A stretch of 64,000 nt of DNA. Origin: JBCCCJ01 sp039029315 (GTDB lineage: Bacteria > Bacteroidota > Bacteroidia > J057). Both the position numbers and the translations under genes were made by a program. The stretch's first letter is position 1. The number at the start of each line of letters is the position of its first letter. Positions 48,775 to 58,094 of the stretch are shown in pieces. Location: the NCBI GenBank assembly GCA_039029315.1, contig JBCCGK010000018.1:81759-145758 (forward strand), read 5' to 3'. Below the pieces are notes generated by a model. The model saw nothing but the letters and a program-made list of their open reading frames with translations. It was not told the DNA's origin and ran no database searches.

Positions 48775-49430
48775 GGGGATTGGATAGGAATGTGAATCTG
48801 TTCTCCAAGGAATTTGGGTTGAACGTTGAAAAGATACACATCCATGATGGCTTTTACACGGGCAGGGTATTCCCGGAAGTAGGTTTTGGGGGCAATTTTG
48901 CGACTGACAGCCTGTGCGTTGTAGGCCAGAGGTTCGATTTCTCGGTGCTTGGCAATAAATATTGCCCGTTCATTGTGAAATTGCTGAGAGATAACGAGAA
49001 GTTTATCTACACCAAATACCTTTTTGGCTCTAACAATGGAGTCCAAGGTTCGGAACCCGGCATAGTCCAGCGTAATGGCTGACTCCGGTACTCCCAATGC
49101 CATCAAAGCAGCCTTCATGTCAGAGGGCTCATCATACGAAGCTTTGTGATTGTCGCCACTCAGGATAAAATGTCGAACCTTTCCTGCATGGTATAAGTTG
49201 GCAGCAGCTTCTATTCGAAATTGAAAAAACAAATTCGTTCTTCCCCCACCAAGTGTTTTTTTGGCTCCGAGAACCAGTGCTACTTCATGACAAGGAACCT
49301 CCTCTAGTTCACTGATCAATTGGTCTTCGGCAGTCGCTCGAATCCAATAATCAGAGAGCAAAATGATTCCCATTAGGCTGGTAAGACCGATGATTCCCCA
49401 AAGAAACATGCGCTTGATGATTTTCTTCAT
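48762..49430 (-). CDS. SanA/YdcF-like DUF218 membrane protein
   Basis: This 222-residue protein starts at the ATG at 49430 (MKKIIKRMFLWGIIGLTSLM); the longer frame to 49562 is not plausible. One N-terminal membrane helix is followed by a DUF218 domain: EVALVLGAKKTLGGGRTNLF, ILSGDNHKASYDEPSDMKAA, LDYAGFRTLDSIVRAKKVFG and LLVISQQFHNERAIFIAKHR. E. coli SanA affects vancomycin permeability at high temperature; the enzymatic function of the domain is not settled. It overlaps the CYTH gene by 13 bases. Confidence 0.88.
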   Translation of the reverse strand: MKKIIKRMFLWGIIGLTSLMGIILLSDYWIRATAEDQLISELEEVPCHEVALVLGAKKTLGGGRTNLFFQFRIEAAANLYHAGKVRHFILSGDNHKASYDEPSDMKAALMALGVPESAITLDYAGFRTLDSIVRAKKVFGVDKLLVISQQFHNERAIFIAKHREIEPLAYNAQAVSRKIAPKTYFREYPARVKAIMDVYLFNVQPKFLGEQIHIPIQSPCES

Positions 49431-49591
49431 AGTATGTACTTGATTGGCAGGGAATATACACAGGGGAAGCTCTACCTCCCGGGAGAATTGAATACATGCA
49501 GAGATCTGTCGAGTATCCGCAAAAAAACTCCCCTTATTCGAACATAAGGGGAAGAATATCAACTGTTGGATAAGATATGAGAAAATTCTGA

Positions 49592-50212
49592 TTAGAAGGC
49601 AATTCCTAATGTGAAGTTCGTTGTATGATTGATGCCGGAAATAGGGGCAAATGATTTGGTATCGATTGTCTGCCAGAAGCCTTCTCTGAAGTTGTCATAG
49701 CTGGCATCAAATTCGACACCCAAACGCAGGATTTTGAACAACTTGATATTGGCACCAGCAACTACTCCAAGACCGGAACGAAGATTCCCATTTGTGATGT
49801 TTCCGTAATTGTTAGAGATAATATCATCGCCTACAATGATAATCGGCACATATACGCCAGGATAGACATCCAGGAAATTGCCAATAACAAAATGCTTTTC
49901 AAGTCCGATCAGACCCTTGAGGTCCTGTCGACGTGCAGAATAATTGGTATTGATACCATCCCCAACTGCATAGCTGAGTTTGTCAACTCCTGCACCAACC
50001 CGAAGCGCCCATTTCTTTTCAGAATACAAACGGGCATTGGCACTAAGGGTCGTACTTCCCTCATAGTCTATAAAAGTAGAGCCGCTATTGACGCGATCGA
50101 TGTCAAAGCTGCTGAAGTTTGCTGTAAGACTGAATTTTTGGGCTTGAACTGAAAGGCTGGAAAAAATCAGGAATGCAAAAGCAAAAGTGAATAAGTGGAA
50201 AGTCTTGTTCAT
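49592..50212 (-). CDS. Outer-membrane beta-barrel protein
   Basis: This 206-residue protein has a signal peptide (FAFAFLIFSSLSVQAQ). The mature part alternates hydrophobic and polar residues in about eight strands (KWALRVGAGVDKLSYAVGDG, LKGLIGLEKHFVIGNF, LRSGLGVVAGANIKLF, LRLGVEFDASYDNF) and ends TTNFTLGIAF with a terminal Phe, typical of BAM substrates. It resembles small OmpW/PorT-like barrels but no precise family is assigned. It is monocistronic with a candidate -7 box upstream at 50250-50257. Confidence 0.8.
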   Translation of the reverse strand: MNKTFHLFTFAFAFLIFSSLSVQAQKFSLTANFSSFDIDRVNSGSTFIDYEGSTTLSANARLYSEKKWALRVGAGVDKLSYAVGDGINTNYSARRQDLKGLIGLEKHFVIGNFLDVYPGVYVPIIIVGDDIISNNYGNITNGNLRSGLGVVAGANIKLFKILRLGVEFDASYDNFREGFWQTIDTKSFAPISGINHTTNFTLGIAF

Positions 50213-50249
50213 AGCTAGATACTATTTAGGCGTTATGATGTTTGATACG

Positions 50250-50257
50250 CAAAGGTA
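50250..50257 (-). promoter_or_regulatory. Candidate -7 box for the beta-barrel gene
   Basis: On the minus strand TACCTTTG (50257-50250) fits TAnnTTTG, identical to the ribosomal-operon box. The start codon is 37 bases downstream. No TTG occurs at the usual -33 distance, so the promoter is only half supported. Confidence 0.45.
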
Positions 50258-50429
50258 TCTGTGTAGTTACTTTTTTGGGAGTGCGATCTTTCAACCGTGT
50301 TTATTGAAGGAAAGAGAGTGTCGGTTGAATGAATACTTATAAATCAATGACCTCTGATTTTCCTGACAGGTTGCATATTCCGATCACCCATAAAAATGCG
50401 TACCTTCGCGTCGCAATTCACATTGTCCG

Positions 50430-51707
50430 ATGGGTTATTCATTCAAACTACTCCTTCAAAAAAATCTACTTCGTATCCGTACAGTCAGTATCACCTTGTT
50501 GGATATGCTTCTGTATGTGATTCTTCCCGCCCCACGCCTTGATACATCTTCCTCGACAGACAAAAAAGTGATCCTCTTTTTGGGAGATTCTCTTCAGGCG
50601 CGAATCCCTCGATTGGCAAAGTGGCTCAATCGAACAGGGGAATTTGACTGTATGCTCATGGTAGCTCGGGGAAAAGGCTTTTCTATTTTTGACACAGAAA
50701 CTTTTTCCAAAACCTTTACGTTTCGCAGTCGATGGGATTTGAGGCGTCAACTCAAGGGACTGGAGCAGGTATATGTTATCCACGCCTTTACCATGCCGAG
50801 CTATCAAATTCGACTGGCGATAGAGAAGACAGATTTGCCTGTGATCATGGACATTCAGGATATGCATGTGAGTTATTTTGGCCTGAATAGTCCCAAACTG
50901 TATATGCGGCTGGATATGCCGGATGAGTCTTATAGCATTTCTCATTCCGACGGGATTGTGAGTCATAGCATCGAATTGTACAATGCCTGCCAGGAATATC
51001 AGATCACGAACAGGCCACCAACCTTGATGTTCCCGGTCTACTGCGATGATGATCATTTGCTGACGCCAGCATCTATCCCTTCGATGGACGAGATTCACAT
51101 TGTATATGCGGGGAGCATTGCAGGCTCCTTTCAGGATGATCAGCATTTTGGCAGTCTGAAATTCTTCCGGGTCATAGAAGCCTTTAGCAAGCAGAAGGTA
51201 CACTTGCACATTTATCCCTCTCCGACCATGCGGTTCCGGGACTTGATCTTGTCAGAATATCAGGCCATATCAGATGAGAATCCCTATTTCCACCTCCATG
51301 AATCAGTTCCACAAAAGGAATTGGCAGAGGCATTGACTACCTATCATTTTGGGCTTTTGCCTTTTTTTCTGGAGGATACTTCGCGCTCTGCAAACAAGCT
51401 GGGACGAGGCTCTAGCCAAAAACTCTATAACTATATCGAGTCAGGAATTCCCGTCATAATTTCTGAAGATTTGGCGTTTCAGAGTTGGATGGCGCAGAGG
51501 TATGGAGCTGGCCTGGAGATCACCAAACCAGATCTCCTTCAAATACGTGAGTTGATTGAGAAGATCGCATATGCAGACATGCGAGAGGAATTATTGGAGA
51601 AGCGTGCCAAAATCAGCCTAAGTACGCATATCCCCCGCTTGACAGCCTTCTATCACCGCATCCACGAGAAGGCTCTACAGAATCAGCAAATCGGAACGAA
51701 TGCTTGA
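50430..51707 (+). CDS. Glycosyltransferase, GT-B fold (group 4-like)
   Basis: This 425-residue protein has an N-terminal half with KVILFLGDSLQARIPRLAKW and a C-terminal half with IHIVYAGSIAGSFQDDQHFG and HLHESVPQKELAEALTTYHF. It also has GLLPFFLEDTSRSANKLGRG and SSQKLYNYIESGIPVIISED, the E-x7-E-like donor-binding region of GT-B enzymes. No signal peptide is evident, so it should act on the cytoplasmic side of the membrane. It opens the rightward polysaccharide-related stretch. The donor and acceptor sugars cannot be told from sequence. Confidence 0.75.
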   Translation: MGYSFKLLLQKNLLRIRTVSITLLDMLLYVILPAPRLDTSSSTDKKVILFLGDSLQARIPRLAKWLNRTGEFDCMLMVARGKGFSIFDTETFSKTFTFRSRWDLRRQLKGLEQVYVIHAFTMPSYQIRLAIEKTDLPVIMDIQDMHVSYFGLNSPKLYMRLDMPDESYSISHSDGIVSHSIELYNACQEYQITNRPPTLMFPVYCDDDHLLTPASIPSMDEIHIVYAGSIAGSFQDDQHFGSLKFFRVIEAFSKQKVHLHIYPSPTMRFRDLILSEYQAISDENPYFHLHESVPQKELAEALTTYHFGLLPFFLEDTSRSANKLGRGSSQKLYNYIESGIPVIISEDLAFQSWMAQRYGAGLEITKPDLLQIRELIEKIAYADMREELLEKRAKISLSTHIPRLTAFYHRIHEKALQNQQIGTNA

Positions 51708-51763
51708 TTTAAAACGTGTTTTGATTTAAGATATTGATAATCAATTAGTTAACTTATTCATAT

Positions 51764-52531
51764 ATGTCCCTTCCTCAATTAGCTGGAGTTGCTTGGTGGC
51801 CGCATAGCGGTGGTCGTTGGTTTTGTCGGAGCATCATCAACCAACATCCAGAAGTAATGGGCGCGACCTTTGTGCATCCCTGGTTGTTCATCTCAACAGA
51901 TATGACCATGGAGATGGATATAACCGCACAGGTACACAAAGCGAGATCTCTCCCTGATTTGAAGCAACACCTGATCGCTTTGAAGAATAGCATCGATCAT
52001 GGAAGAATCCAGGGGCTTGCGAAATATTTTGCCCACATCCAGACACACTATCTGGAGGAAGGATCAGCCCAAACGCATCTGGTCGGGGAAATGTGTCTGG
52101 GGTCTCCCATCCCAAGAGCGATAGACCTCGAAGCTCTTTATACAGCCCACCCTTCTTATCGGTTGATTCATCTGGTGAGAAGCCCTTTGGACAGTTATCC
52201 GTCTTTTGCTGTTCGCCATGAGATGGACAGCGATCCCGTCAAGATTGCGGGAAGTTGGTTGACGCTCAATGCACATATCAGAACTTTCTTTGAAACACAT
52301 CCTGAGAAGCAGCATCTGTGCCTGACAGTCCGTTATGAGGATCTGATGCAAGAGCCTGAGCCAATTGCCCGGAATGTATGTGAATTTCTTGAGCTGGAGT
52401 TTCATCCTGATATGTTGGCCAAATTGGGGCAAAGGTGGGGGCGGAATACCAAGCCTGAATATCCGGCGGAGATGTATGAGTTGATGAAGCAGGTAGCGAG
52501 TTCAGAATTGGAGAAATATGGATATATTTAA
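51764..52531 (+). CDS. PAPS-dependent sulfotransferase
   Basis: This 255-residue protein has the two PAPS-binding segments of the cytosolic/Golgi sulfotransferase family: a P-loop-like 5'-phosphosulfate motif in WWPHSGGRWFCRSIINQHPE (near residues 14-24) and a 3'-phosphate motif LIHLVRSPLDSYPSFAV (Arg139 and following Ser). A downstream RYEDLMQEPEPIARNVCEFL block is typical of Sulfotransfer_1/3. With the neighbouring glycosyltransferase it suggests sulfation of a surface glycan, though the acceptor could also be a lipid or protein. Confidence 0.85.
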   Translation: MSLPQLAGVAWWPHSGGRWFCRSIINQHPEVMGATFVHPWLFISTDMTMEMDITAQVHKARSLPDLKQHLIALKNSIDHGRIQGLAKYFAHIQTHYLEEGSAQTHLVGEMCLGSPIPRAIDLEALYTAHPSYRLIHLVRSPLDSYPSFAVRHEMDSDPVKIAGSWLTLNAHIRTFFETHPEKQHLCLTVRYEDLMQEPEPIARNVCEFLELEFHPDMLAKLGQRWGRNTKPEYPAEMYELMKQVASSELEKYGYI

Positions 52532-52555
52532 CTGGAGTTCTTAGTACATCATACC

Positions 52556-54961
52556 ATGAAAGCAATCATTACAGTTTTGCTGAGCCTGTGGATGCTCGGA
52601 ACAGGATTACTTTTTTCTCAAATTACCTTTCAGAAAACATTTGGGGGCACCGGAGACGATTTCTCGGTAGATATTCTTCGCACAAATGATGGAGGAACCA
52701 TGCTTGTTGGCAATACCACAAGTTATGGGCAGGGGGGATTTGATGTGTTGGCCATAAAATTAGATGCCGCGGGAGATCTTGTATGGAGCAAAACCTATGG
52801 AGGGGTGGGAAATGATTTCAGTGTGGCAATCGGGCATACGCACGATGACAATTTTTTGATTGTAGGCTATACAGAAGGCATGGGTTTGGGCTCTGCGGAC
52901 GTGTATGCCATCAAGATTGATCAGGCAGGCCATATGATCTGGTCCAAAACGTATGGGGGGACAATGTTCGAGCTTGCCAGAGGCAAGGCGTTGTTGGCCT
53001 CAGACGGAGGCTTTTACATTTCCGGTTATACCAATTCTTATGGTGTCGATTTTGATGAAATGTATCTCTTAAAAATTGACTCACTTGGCACGCTCAATTG
53101 GAGTAAAACCTACGGAGGCCAGACCCTGGATAATCAACATCATTTTGTCATGTTGAATAATGGAGATCTGTTGATCGGGGGGCGGTCCAATTCTGATGGC
53201 TTTGCGACGCATGCATGTATGCTTCGAGTGGATGATTCAGGCACACTCCTTTGGGCCAAGCAATACAGTGCTGGAAACCAATCTTTTTTTACAAGGGTCC
53301 ATCAAGATCAGGCGGGGAATCTTTATGGGCTTGGCTATTCCGGTTTTCAGACAGCAGGTGGGTTGGATATGTTGTTGGTGAAGATGGATGGAGGAGGCAA
53401 TGTGATATGGTCAAAAAATTATGGAGGCACACAGAATGACAGAGGTAGAGATCTGCTTGTGCAAGCAAATGGAGACATCATATTCACTGGGGATACCGAA
53501 AGCTTCGGAGCAGGGGCAGCAGATATATCGGTGATACGTGTAGATTCCTTGGGAGCTTTTGAGTGGGGACAACATTATGGGGGAGGAGGAAGTGAGCTAG
53601 CCTATTGGGGACCTAATTTTCTGATGAATCCAGACGGCTCTATGCTCATAAGAGGATTGACCAACGGGTTTGGGATGGGACAGAGAGACTTTTATTTGCT
53701 ACAAACAGATCCTTTCGCCATGACAAACTGCCATGAAGGAAGCTTCACTCCGGTAATTACCAATGTTTCTCTATCTGTAAGTGATCCAATGTTGCAGGAA
53801 GGAAGTGGTGGCCTAGAGATGGACGTGTCACCTGTGGAGCAAACTGTTGTGGTATCAGAACTGGTTCTCTGTGAAGAAAGTTCCTGTGATTCCGTGTCCC
53901 TTTTTACTGGATTTACTACTTCAATCAATGGTGTCAATCTGAGTTTGACTGATAACTCTTTCGGTGATGTTGGGCATATCGATTGGGATTTCGGAGATGG
54001 GACAAGTCTTCTCAATCAGGGAGCAGGCAATTCAGTGGTGCACACTTATCAAAGTTCAGGGACCTATGTCATCTGTCAGACCATCTATGGCATAGGGACC
54101 GACAGTACATGTACAGATTCCGTTTGCCAGACGATTACGATACCATCAGCATGCGACAGTCTTGGTTTGCAGGCCGCATTTACGACTGTAGGTACCAATT
54201 TCATGGTCGACTTTCAAGATTTCTCTTTGGGGATGCTTGATTCTCTTCACTGGATATTTGGAAATGGTATGGATACAACCACAATGCCCGGTATTTCCTT
54301 TGACTATACCTATGCGACAGAAGATACCTTTACTGCTTGTCTCATCGCATATGGCTCCTTGCCCGATGGAAGAATATGCAGCGATACGACTTGTCTGCCC
54401 GTCATTGTCAAAATGGAAGATGTCTGTGATTCCATTGCCTTAACAGCAGACTTTGTTGTTAGTCTTAGCGGACTGACAGCAAAATTCTCGGATACTTCTT
54501 TTGGACAGGATGTGAATGAAATTAACTGGAATTTGGATGGCATAAACTGGATGACAGGAAGTGTAGGGGGGAATGTAAGTTTTACTTTTCCCAGTCCAGG
54601 AACTTATAGAGTCTGTCTGGAAGCGGTCGATTGGCTGGGGACAAAAATAGCCTGTCGAGATACCTTTTGTATCGATCTTATGGTTGGAACAACTGGGGTA
54701 GCCGACAAGTCTCAGGACTTTCGATGGGAGATATATCCTAATCCGGTAGAAGACCAACTGATCGTCTCCTTTGAATCCCCCCCGCTGCCAGAGACCCTAT
54801 TGACAATATATACCATGAAAGGACAGGCCATCTATGCAAGTGAGATGCCCTTGGGACAATCCTTCAAGTTGGAAGTAAAACAGCTGACTCCCGGTTTGTA
54901 TGTCGTGATGTTGTCCCGGAAAGGCAGCTTCTTTGGAACGAAAAAGATCCTGGTCGAGTAG
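52556..54961 (+). CDS. T9SS cargo protein with beta-propeller-like repeats and PKD domains
   Basis: This 801-residue protein has a signal peptide (LLSLWMLGTGLLFSQ). The first 400 residues hold about seven 55-residue repeats of the type DGGTMLVGNTTSYGQGGFDV-LAIKLDAAGDLVWSKTYGG. Three PKD-like domains follow (DWDFGDGTSLLNQGAGNS, LHWIFGNGMDTTTMPGIS, INWNLDGINWMTGSVG), each with a paired-Cys pattern in the linkers. The last 80 residues are a type A sorting domain (RWEIYPNPVEDQLIVS, LTPGLYVVMLSRKGSFFG, TKKILVE). It would be exported by T9SS and attached or released at the surface. The repeats are common in Bacteroidota and no enzyme motif is seen. Confidence 0.88.
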   Translation: MKAIITVLLSLWMLGTGLLFSQITFQKTFGGTGDDFSVDILRTNDGGTMLVGNTTSYGQGGFDVLAIKLDAAGDLVWSKTYGGVGNDFSVAIGHTHDDNFLIVGYTEGMGLGSADVYAIKIDQAGHMIWSKTYGGTMFELARGKALLASDGGFYISGYTNSYGVDFDEMYLLKIDSLGTLNWSKTYGGQTLDNQHHFVMLNNGDLLIGGRSNSDGFATHACMLRVDDSGTLLWAKQYSAGNQSFFTRVHQDQAGNLYGLGYSGFQTAGGLDMLLVKMDGGGNVIWSKNYGGTQNDRGRDLLVQANGDIIFTGDTESFGAGAADISVIRVDSLGAFEWGQHYGGGGSELAYWGPNFLMNPDGSMLIRGLTNGFGMGQRDFYLLQTDPFAMTNCHEGSFTPVITNVSLSVSDPMLQEGSGGLEMDVSPVEQTVVVSELVLCEESSCDSVSLFTGFTTSINGVNLSLTDNSFGDVGHIDWDFGDGTSLLNQGAGNSVVHTYQSSGTYVICQTIYGIGTDSTCTDSVCQTITIPSACDSLGLQAAFTTVGTNFMVDFQDFSLGMLDSLHWIFGNGMDTTTMPGISFDYTYATEDTFTACLIAYGSLPDGRICSDTTCLPVIVKMEDVCDSIALTADFVVSLSGLTAKFSDTSFGQDVNEINWNLDGINWMTGSVGGNVSFTFPSPGTYRVCLEAVDWLGTKIACRDTFCIDLMVGTTGVADKSQDFRWEIYPNPVEDQLIVSFESPPLPETLLTIYTMKGQAIYASEMPLGQSFKLEVKQLTPGLYVVMLSRKGSFFGTKKILVE

Positions 54962-54985
54962 AGCCACTATATATCGACATGAAAA

Positions 54986-55014
54986 TCAACATTTTTCTCC
55001 AAAATGGATGTTGA
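54986..55014 (+). terminator. Hairpin after the T9SS PKD gene
   Basis: TCAACAT (54986-54992) pairs with ATGTTGA (55008-55014), and TTTT pairs with AAAA inside. It lies 25 bases after the stop, with no clear T-tract downstream. This is a weak terminator candidate. Confidence 0.35.
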
Positions 55015-55088
55015 AAGGCCCAACAAACAATATGAGGAGGAAAAATGCACTTTTTCGTTTTACTTCATATCGGTAGGTAAATCACAAC

Positions 55089-55117
55089 TTGGGTTACCAT
55101 ATAAATTTGTATTTTTG
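55089..55117 (+). promoter_or_regulatory. Promoter of the polysaccharide modification operon
   Basis: TTG (55089-55091) and TATTTTTG (55110-55117) are 18 bases apart and fit the -33/-7 pattern. The ATG at 55137 is 20 bases downstream. A second -7-like TAAATTTG (55102-55109) adjoins but has no spaced TTG. Confidence 0.6.
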
Positions 55118-55136
55118 CCCTTTCATATAAACAGGT

Positions 55137-55928
55137 ATGAAAAAACTTTCTTCCAAAAACATCTTAAAGGCAGTCGCCAATCCTTCAAAGGCACTGAAAT
55201 ACCTCAAATCCAATCGGGAAAGCCGGATGTATGACCAGAAGTTGGTTGAAGGATATTTCAAGGATGAAGAAGCCTTTCAAGGATATCGTGCAGAAATCAT
55301 GAGTAGCGGATTGATCCAGGAAATGGAAGATAAGCTGAATGCCTATAAGCGTAAGCTGAAAGGCAATCTACGAGGAATTGCCTTGGGGACGGGCGCGATG
55401 AATATCTATCAAGGAATCAAGCTCTATGCAATCCTTCGACATCTGAAGCCAGACAAGGTCGTTGAAACAGGAGTCTGCAATGGGGCTTCCTCTTCGTTTA
55501 TTCTGAAAGCACTGGCCAAAAATGGAAAAGGTCAACTCTACAGCATTGATTTTCCCGATGTGTTGGGAGTCGATAATGAAGAAATATGGGAAGGGAAAGG
55601 CAGTTCAGTCATTCCGCAGGATGGAGCAACAGGATGGTTGGTGCCACAAGATTTGAGAAGTAGATGGTCTCTCATCCTTGGCAAAAGCCAGGAAAAGCTT
55701 CCGCCATTGCTCGAAAAAATTGGAACGATTGACTTCTTCATGCATGATAGCGAACATTCATATGAGTGCATGACCTTTGAGTTCGAGGCATCTTATCCAG
55801 CCTTGCGAGATGGAGGAATATTGGCATCACACGACATTGACGACAATACATCATTCCAGGATTTTGCCTCAAAATTGGACAAATCCTGGCTATCCGTAGA
55901 TCATTACATGGGTTTTTTGATCAAATAA
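55137..55928 (+). CDS. Class I SAM-dependent methyltransferase (Methyltransf_24-like)
   Basis: This 263-residue protein has motif I in VVETGVCNGASSSFILKALA, a following acidic residue in LYSIDFPDVLG, and FFMHDSEHSYECMTFEFEAS plus DGGILASHDID, as in Methyltransf_24/cephalosporin-hydroxylase-like enzymes found in glycan clusters. The N-terminal 70 residues are helical and charged. The substrate is probably an NDP-sugar or glycan. First gene of a run that continues with an epimerase 46 bases downstream. Confidence 0.8.
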   Translation: MKKLSSKNILKAVANPSKALKYLKSNRESRMYDQKLVEGYFKDEEAFQGYRAEIMSSGLIQEMEDKLNAYKRKLKGNLRGIALGTGAMNIYQGIKLYAILRHLKPDKVVETGVCNGASSSFILKALAKNGKGQLYSIDFPDVLGVDNEEIWEGKGSSVIPQDGATGWLVPQDLRSRWSLILGKSQEKLPPLLEKIGTIDFFMHDSEHSYECMTFEFEASYPALRDGGILASHDIDDNTSFQDFASKLDKSWLSVDHYMGFLIK

Positions 55929-55974
55929 ATCCCGAATACGAGAGTTGTATTCTGACTAACAAAATCATATCGAA

Positions 55975-56970
55975 ATGCAAGAAAAACGCTTTCAAAAGGT
56001 GTTCGTAACAGGTGGCGCTGGGTATGTTGGGGCTGTATTGATTCCCAAGCTTCTTGACAAAGGCTATGAGGTAACCGTATTAGATCTGATGATTTATGGC
56101 GATGATGTCCTGCCGGATCATCCCCGATTAAGCAAGCTCAAAGGAGATATCCGAGATCAGGCATTACTCTCACAAAGCATTCCAGGACATGATGCTGTGA
56201 TCCACCTCGCATGCATTTCCAATGATCCCAGTTTTGACCTCAATCCTACATTGGGCAAGAGTATCAACTTAGATGCGTTTGAGCCCATGGTCCAAATTGC
56301 AAAGAATGGAGGTGTGAAGCGATTCATCTATGCTTCCTCTTCCAGTGTCTACGGGATCAAGGATGAGCCAAGTGTCACAGAAGATATGAGTCTGGAGCCC
56401 CTCACAGATTATTCCAAATTCAAAGCGATGTGTGAGGAAATTCTGGCAAAATATCAAGCTCCTGACTTTACAACTGTAACCATTCGCCCTTCTACAGTTT
56501 GTGGCTATTCTCCTCGCCAGAGATTGGATCTGGTCGTCAATATCCTGACCAATCTGGCGATCAATCGTGGAGAAATTACTGTCTTTGGAGGAAGCCAGAA
56601 GCGGCCCAATATCCATATCGCAGATATGACGGATCTGTATCTGGAACTGTTGGAATTGCCAGATGAGAAGATTGCCGGAAAAATCTTTAATGCCGGATAT
56701 GAAAATCATCCTGTAGCAGAATTGGCCGATATCGTAAAAGATGTCATAGGTCCAGGCGTCAATATTGCGACCTCACCCACAGATGATTTGCGCTCCTATC
56801 ACGTGTCTTCACAAAAGATACGGGAAGAACTGGGCTTTGAGGCCAAGCACAGCATCATGGATGCCGTAGCCGAACTGAAAAAAGCCTTTGATGAAGGGAG
56901 ATTGCCGGATTCTCTGAGTGATCCAAAGTATTTCAACGTCAAATTGATGCAACTCATAGATCTTCAGTAA
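55975..56970 (+). CDS. Extended SDR NAD(P)-dependent nucleotide-sugar epimerase/dehydratase
   Basis: This 331-residue protein has the Rossmann motif TGGAGYVG (residues 12-19), Asp37-type binding in VLDLMIYGDD, an SSSSVYG block, and the catalytic Tyr146/Lys150 pair in DYSKFK. Later it has RPSTVCGYSPRQRLDLVVN and RPNIHIADMTDLY. It is most like WcaG/GalE-type enzymes acting on NDP-hexoses or NDP-heptoses. The reaction is not decided by sequence. The gene is followed 2 bases later by the aminotransferase gene, so both are likely translated together. Confidence 0.85.
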   Translation: MQEKRFQKVFVTGGAGYVGAVLIPKLLDKGYEVTVLDLMIYGDDVLPDHPRLSKLKGDIRDQALLSQSIPGHDAVIHLACISNDPSFDLNPTLGKSINLDAFEPMVQIAKNGGVKRFIYASSSSVYGIKDEPSVTEDMSLEPLTDYSKFKAMCEEILAKYQAPDFTTVTIRPSTVCGYSPRQRLDLVVNILTNLAINRGEITVFGGSQKRPNIHIADMTDLYLELLELPDEKIAGKIFNAGYENHPVAELADIVKDVIGPGVNIATSPTDDLRSYHVSSQKIREELGFEAKHSIMDAVAELKKAFDEGRLPDSLSDPKYFNVKLMQLIDLQ

Positions 56971-56972
56971 TT

Positions 56973-58091
56973 ATGCCAATGGCCAAACAACGAATTCCAT
57001 ATGTAGACCTTGGAGGACAGTATGCGCCTTTTAAAGAGGAAGTGATGGCGGCGGTTGAGAAAGTGATTGATAGTGGCTGGTTCATTTTGGGACAGGAGGT
57101 AAAGGAATTTGAACAGAAGTTCGCTGCACTTTGTGGAACAAAATATGCCATTGGGATGAACAGTGGAACCGATGCCCTCATCCTGTGTATGAATGGCCTC
57201 GGAATTGGAAAAGGAGATGAAGTGATTGTGCCCCCTAATTCTTATCTGGCTTCTGCCTCCTCCGTGGCTTTGGCAGGGGCGACTCCCGTCTTCGCGGATG
57301 TGCGTGACGACTACAATCTTGACCCCGAAAAACTAGAGCAGGCCATCACCCCCAAAACCAAGGCTGTGATTCCCGTTCATCTCACAGGGAGACCCGCAGA
57401 CATGCATGCGATTCAGGAAGTGGCAGATCGACATGGTCTATATGTCCTGGAAGATGCTGCACAAGCAGTCGGAGCTACCTATCATGGACAGACAGTTGGG
57501 TCATTTGGGATTGCGGCAGGGTTCAGCCTGCATCCATTGAAGAACCTAAGTGCTGCCGGTGATGCGGGAATCACCACGACTGACAATGAAGAACTCTATG
57601 AATACTTGATGAAAGCCAGAACACACGGCCATCGAAACCGTGAGGAGTGTGCATTCTGGAGTCTGAATTCCCGTCTGGATACCATGCAAGCAGCGATCCT
57701 GTTGGTAAAAATGAAGTATCTGGATCAATGGAACAAGCGTAGACGTGAGCTGGCAGAGATCTATCAAGAGCGTCTGAGTCCCTATGTCTGGGTGCCGAAG
57801 GATCAGCCACACGAACATGCTGTCTATCATACTTTCATCATCCAGACTGAGCACAGAGATGCCCTGCAACGCCATCTCAATGCGTGTGACATAGACACCA
57901 AGATTCACTACCCCATTCCGATTCACCTGCAGGAATCTGCAGAGTACCTCGGCTACAAGAAAGGAGATTTTCCCATTACTGAGCGCCAAACAGAAACCAT
58001 TCTGAGTTTGCCGATTTTTGCAGAATTGACAGATGAGCAAGTACAGTATGTGTGTGAGTGCATTCAGATATTTTTTGACTCAAAAGTTTAA
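56973..58091 (+). CDS. DegT/DnrJ/EryC1 family sugar aminotransferase
   Basis: This 372-residue PLP enzyme of the sugar aminotransferase family begins VDLGGQYAPFKEEVMAAVEK. It holds GMNSGTDALILCMNGLGI, LEDAAQAVGATY, and the Schiff-base Lys190 in FSLHPLKNLSAAGDAG. The end has the substrate-facing IHYPIPIHLQESAEYLGYK block. It transfers an amino group from glutamate to a keto-sugar nucleotide, so the pathway probably makes a 3- or 4-amino sugar. The position (3 or 4) cannot be told. It is between the epimerase and a methyltransferase. Confidence 0.9.
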   Translation: MPMAKQRIPYVDLGGQYAPFKEEVMAAVEKVIDSGWFILGQEVKEFEQKFAALCGTKYAIGMNSGTDALILCMNGLGIGKGDEVIVPPNSYLASASSVALAGATPVFADVRDDYNLDPEKLEQAITPKTKAVIPVHLTGRPADMHAIQEVADRHGLYVLEDAAQAVGATYHGQTVGSFGIAAGFSLHPLKNLSAAGDAGITTTDNEELYEYLMKARTHGHRNREECAFWSLNSRLDTMQAAILLVKMKYLDQWNKRRRELAEIYQERLSPYVWVPKDQPHEHAVYHTFIIQTEHRDALQRHLNACDIDTKIHYPIPIHLQESAEYLGYKKGDFPITERQTETILSLPIFAELTDEQVQYVCECIQIFFDSKV

Positions 58092-58094
58092 GCA

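Noticed and set aside
48921..48960. GGTTCGATT stretch resembling a tRNA T-loop
   Set aside because: It is inside the SanA-like coding region and no acceptor or anticodon stems can be built around it.
50401..50408. TACCTTCG before the glycosyltransferase gene as a -7 box
   Set aside because: One base differs from the consensus and the nearest TTG is 27 bases away, outside the usual range.
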